Assembly: GCA_946902875.1 (NCBI GenBank)
Contig: OX336341.1
Coordinates: 2,201,014-2,265,013, forward strand
Origin: Nematopogon swammerdamellus
Taxonomy: Eukaryota > Arthropoda > Insecta > Lepidoptera > Adelidae
DNA: 64,000 nucleotides
Direction: 5' to 3'
This document shows positions 58,301-61,300 of the stretch, in pieces. Position numbers and translations under genes: made by a program. The notes under the pieces were generated by a model. That model had not been told where the DNA came from. It saw only the letters and a list, made by a program, of their open reading frames with translations, and did not search any database. Each line of letters opens with the position of its first letter. Positions within the stretch are counted from its first letter, which is position 1.

Positions 58301-61300
58301 CTCCAGGCCTGGTTGAGCTTCGCCTGGCGCTCCTGTATCTCCGGCGCGTGCGGGTGCTCCACGTGCAGCAGCTGCCGCGCCAGCTGGTTCACCACCGCCA
58401 CCCGCGACGCGTTCGCGTTCATCTCCTTGTCGAACCCGCCGTACCTGCCGTGCGCCGGCGACACTCACCTTCTCGCGCAGCTCGCTCCAGGCCTGGTTGA
58501 GCTTCACCTGTCGCTCCTGTATCTCCGGCGCGTGCGGGTGCTCCACGTGCAGCAGCTGCCGCGCCAGCTGGTTCACCACCGCCACCCGCGACGCGTTCGC
58601 GTTCATCTCCTTGTCGAACCCGCCGTACCTGCCGTGCGCCGGCGACACTCACCTTCTCGCGCAGCTCGCTCCAGGCCTGGTTGAGCTTCGCCTGGCGCTC
58701 CTGTATCTCCGGCGCGTGCGGGTGCTCCACGTGCAGCAGCTGCCGCGCCAGCTGGTTCACAACCGCCACCCGCGACGCGTTCGCGTTCATCTCCTTGTCG
58801 AACCCGCCGTACCTGCCGTGCGCCGGCGACACTCACCTTCTCGCGCAGCTCGCTCCAGGCCTGGTTGAGCTTCACCTGTCGCTCCTGTATCTCCGGCGCG
58901 TGCGGGTGCTCCACGTGCAGCAGCTGCCGCGCCAGCTGGTTCACCACCGCCACCCGCGACGCGTTCGCGTTCATCTCCTTGTCGAACCCGCCGTACCTGC
59001 CGTGCGCCGGCGACACTCACCTTCTCGCGCAGCTCGCTCCAGGCCTGGTTGAGCTTCGCCTGGCGCTCCTGTATCTCCGGCGCGTGCGGGTGCTCCACGT
59101 GCAGCAGCTGCCGCGCCAGCTGGTTCACCACCGCCACCCGCGACGCGTTCGCGTTCATCTCCTTGTCGAACCCGCCGTACCTGCCGTGCGCCGGCGACAC
59201 TCACCTTCTCGCGCAGCTCGCTCCAGGCCTGGTTGAGCTTCACCTGTCGCTCCTGTATCTCCGGCGCGTGCGGGTGCTCCACGTGCAGCAGCTGCCGCGC
59301 CAGCTGGTTCACCACCGCCACCCGCGACGCGTTCGCGTTCATCTCCTTGTCGAACCCGCCGTACCTGCCGTGCGCCGGCGACACTCACCTTCTCGCGCAG
59401 CTCGCTCCAGGCCTGGTTGAGCTTCGCCTGGCGCTCCTGTATCTCCGGCGCGTGCGGGTGCTCCACGTGCAGCAGCTGCCGCGCCAGCTGGTTCACCACC
59501 GCCACCCGCGACGCGTTCGCGTTCATCTCCTTGTCGAACCCGCCGTACCTGCCGTGCGCCGGCGACACTCACCTTCTCGCGCAGCTCGCTCCAGGCCTGG
59601 TTGAGCTTCGCCTGGCGCTCCTGTATCTCCGGCGCGTGCGGGTGCTCCACGTGCAGCAGCTGCCGCGCCAGCTGGTTCACCACCGCCACCCGCGACGCGT
59701 TCGCGTTCATCTCCTTGTCGAACCCATCGTACCTGTCACCGGAAACACATAGACATTTACTACTTTCATCAATATTACAGATAATTATTTAACTCTTCTG
59801 TCGCCTATGAATAAATAAATCTGCAAGTAAAAATTCACCCTGGGAATGCATTCTTAGGATGCATTTTGTCTTGTAATTTAAAATGAATTTAAACCATGTG
59901 GCGGATAGCTTCATTGTAAGAACTTGGCCTCTATTGAAAGAGATCTACTACGATCAATACGTGTACTATGACGAAGTTAAAAAAGTTTTTTTTTTGTTAT
60001 TGAATAAATTATTTTGAATTTCATTTTGATCTTTGTAGATAAACCTACAAAGTCCTGTTCAATAACTATTCTAAAAGTGTTTAATTATTTATTTATTTTT
60101 ATTATATTTTTTTATGGAGACGGCATCATTCTATCAATTGATCTAGGTAGGAGGTTCAACCCAGCAGTTGAATAATCAAATTAAATAACGAAATATTATA
60201 CCCCGGATCAGCGGTTGGACAATGTTGGACCAATGGTTGGACTGCCCGTTGATCAGTTTTTCTTTATTCTTTATTCATCATCCATAGACAGTACACTACA
60301 CTCGGATTCGTAATATTTTAACTTTTTTTTTATGTAATCCGGTATGGGTGGCTGAGTCGAAGGGGCCAAAGCGCATGCTCCGACACCAGCCAATATCACC
60401 TCCGAGAAGGTAGGTGCCATACCGGAGACTTCCCTGGATTGCTGGCATGAGGGTGACGTAAAATGTAGCATATTGAGAGTGTACTACTACTAACCGGTGC
60501 TTCATGATCTCGACATCGTCGATATCCTTGGCGGGCACCATGGTCTGCAGCATGCGGTCCTTCTCGCCTATCCACTGCTCGACGGCGTCCGCCTCCGCCA
60601 TCAGCTTGAACAGCGACAGCGCGTCGAGCAGCCGCTGCTTGCGCAGCCGCGCCAGCTCCGCCAGCTCGCCGTGCCGCGCGTCGATCGACGCGAGCCGCTC
60701 GCGCACCTCCGCGCTGCTCGCGTCCTCCGGGCTCAGCTCGCTCGCCTGCTCACACAGTGCGCGCTTGTGTTAAGGGGGGGTACTAGGCAAAACATCACAT
60801 CATATTATCCTAACTATAGCCATATTTCAATAGATATAACTATAATTTATATGCTTATAATTAGGTGTATTATTGTATGTAATATAATCTTGTAAATTCT
60901 CTGAAAAATAAGTGGGTGAAAAGTGGTAAAAACGTTCGAAAATGCATTTGCTACTCTCGTTACAAATACGTCCATGCAAAAACGCTCGCGCACGGCAACG
61001 GCCCAAAATTTAGAATGTTCACAGATAGTTCAGTGAAAAGCCATTTTTTTTTTTTTTTTTATGGAAACTGACACGGTTGGCTACATCACCTACAACGTCC
61101 GTGATGTCAGCCCATAACACCGGGTGAACTAGGTGCCATGTCAGTGCTTCCCCCTTTGATCGTGCCGGCTACACTGAACTAGTCGGAAAACACAAAGTAT
61201 TTACATAGCCGTTTAGACCGACGTTTCATTCAGTGCGGTGGTACCAACCCGGGCGGGTTAAACCCTACCAACAAGTAAGATTAGGAGGGAAGGGACCTAC

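Noticed and set aside
50815..59732. Dismissing the exon array as a pure assembly artefact
   Set aside because: Copies have private variants and an A/B pattern, and a transposon with exact target duplication lies in one spacer. An artefact is still possible in copy number, so long reads are listed as the test.
57541..59740. Regularly spaced repeats resembling a CRISPR array
   Set aside because: Units are a 160-bp coding exon plus identical spacers in an insect genome; there are no unique spacers and no cas genes.
57465..59792. Many 111-143-aa open frames on both strands repeating at 184-bp steps
   Set aside because: They are read-throughs of the exon-5 array in wrong frames, crossing the 24-bp spacers. 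Only the spliced frame matches beta-spectrin.
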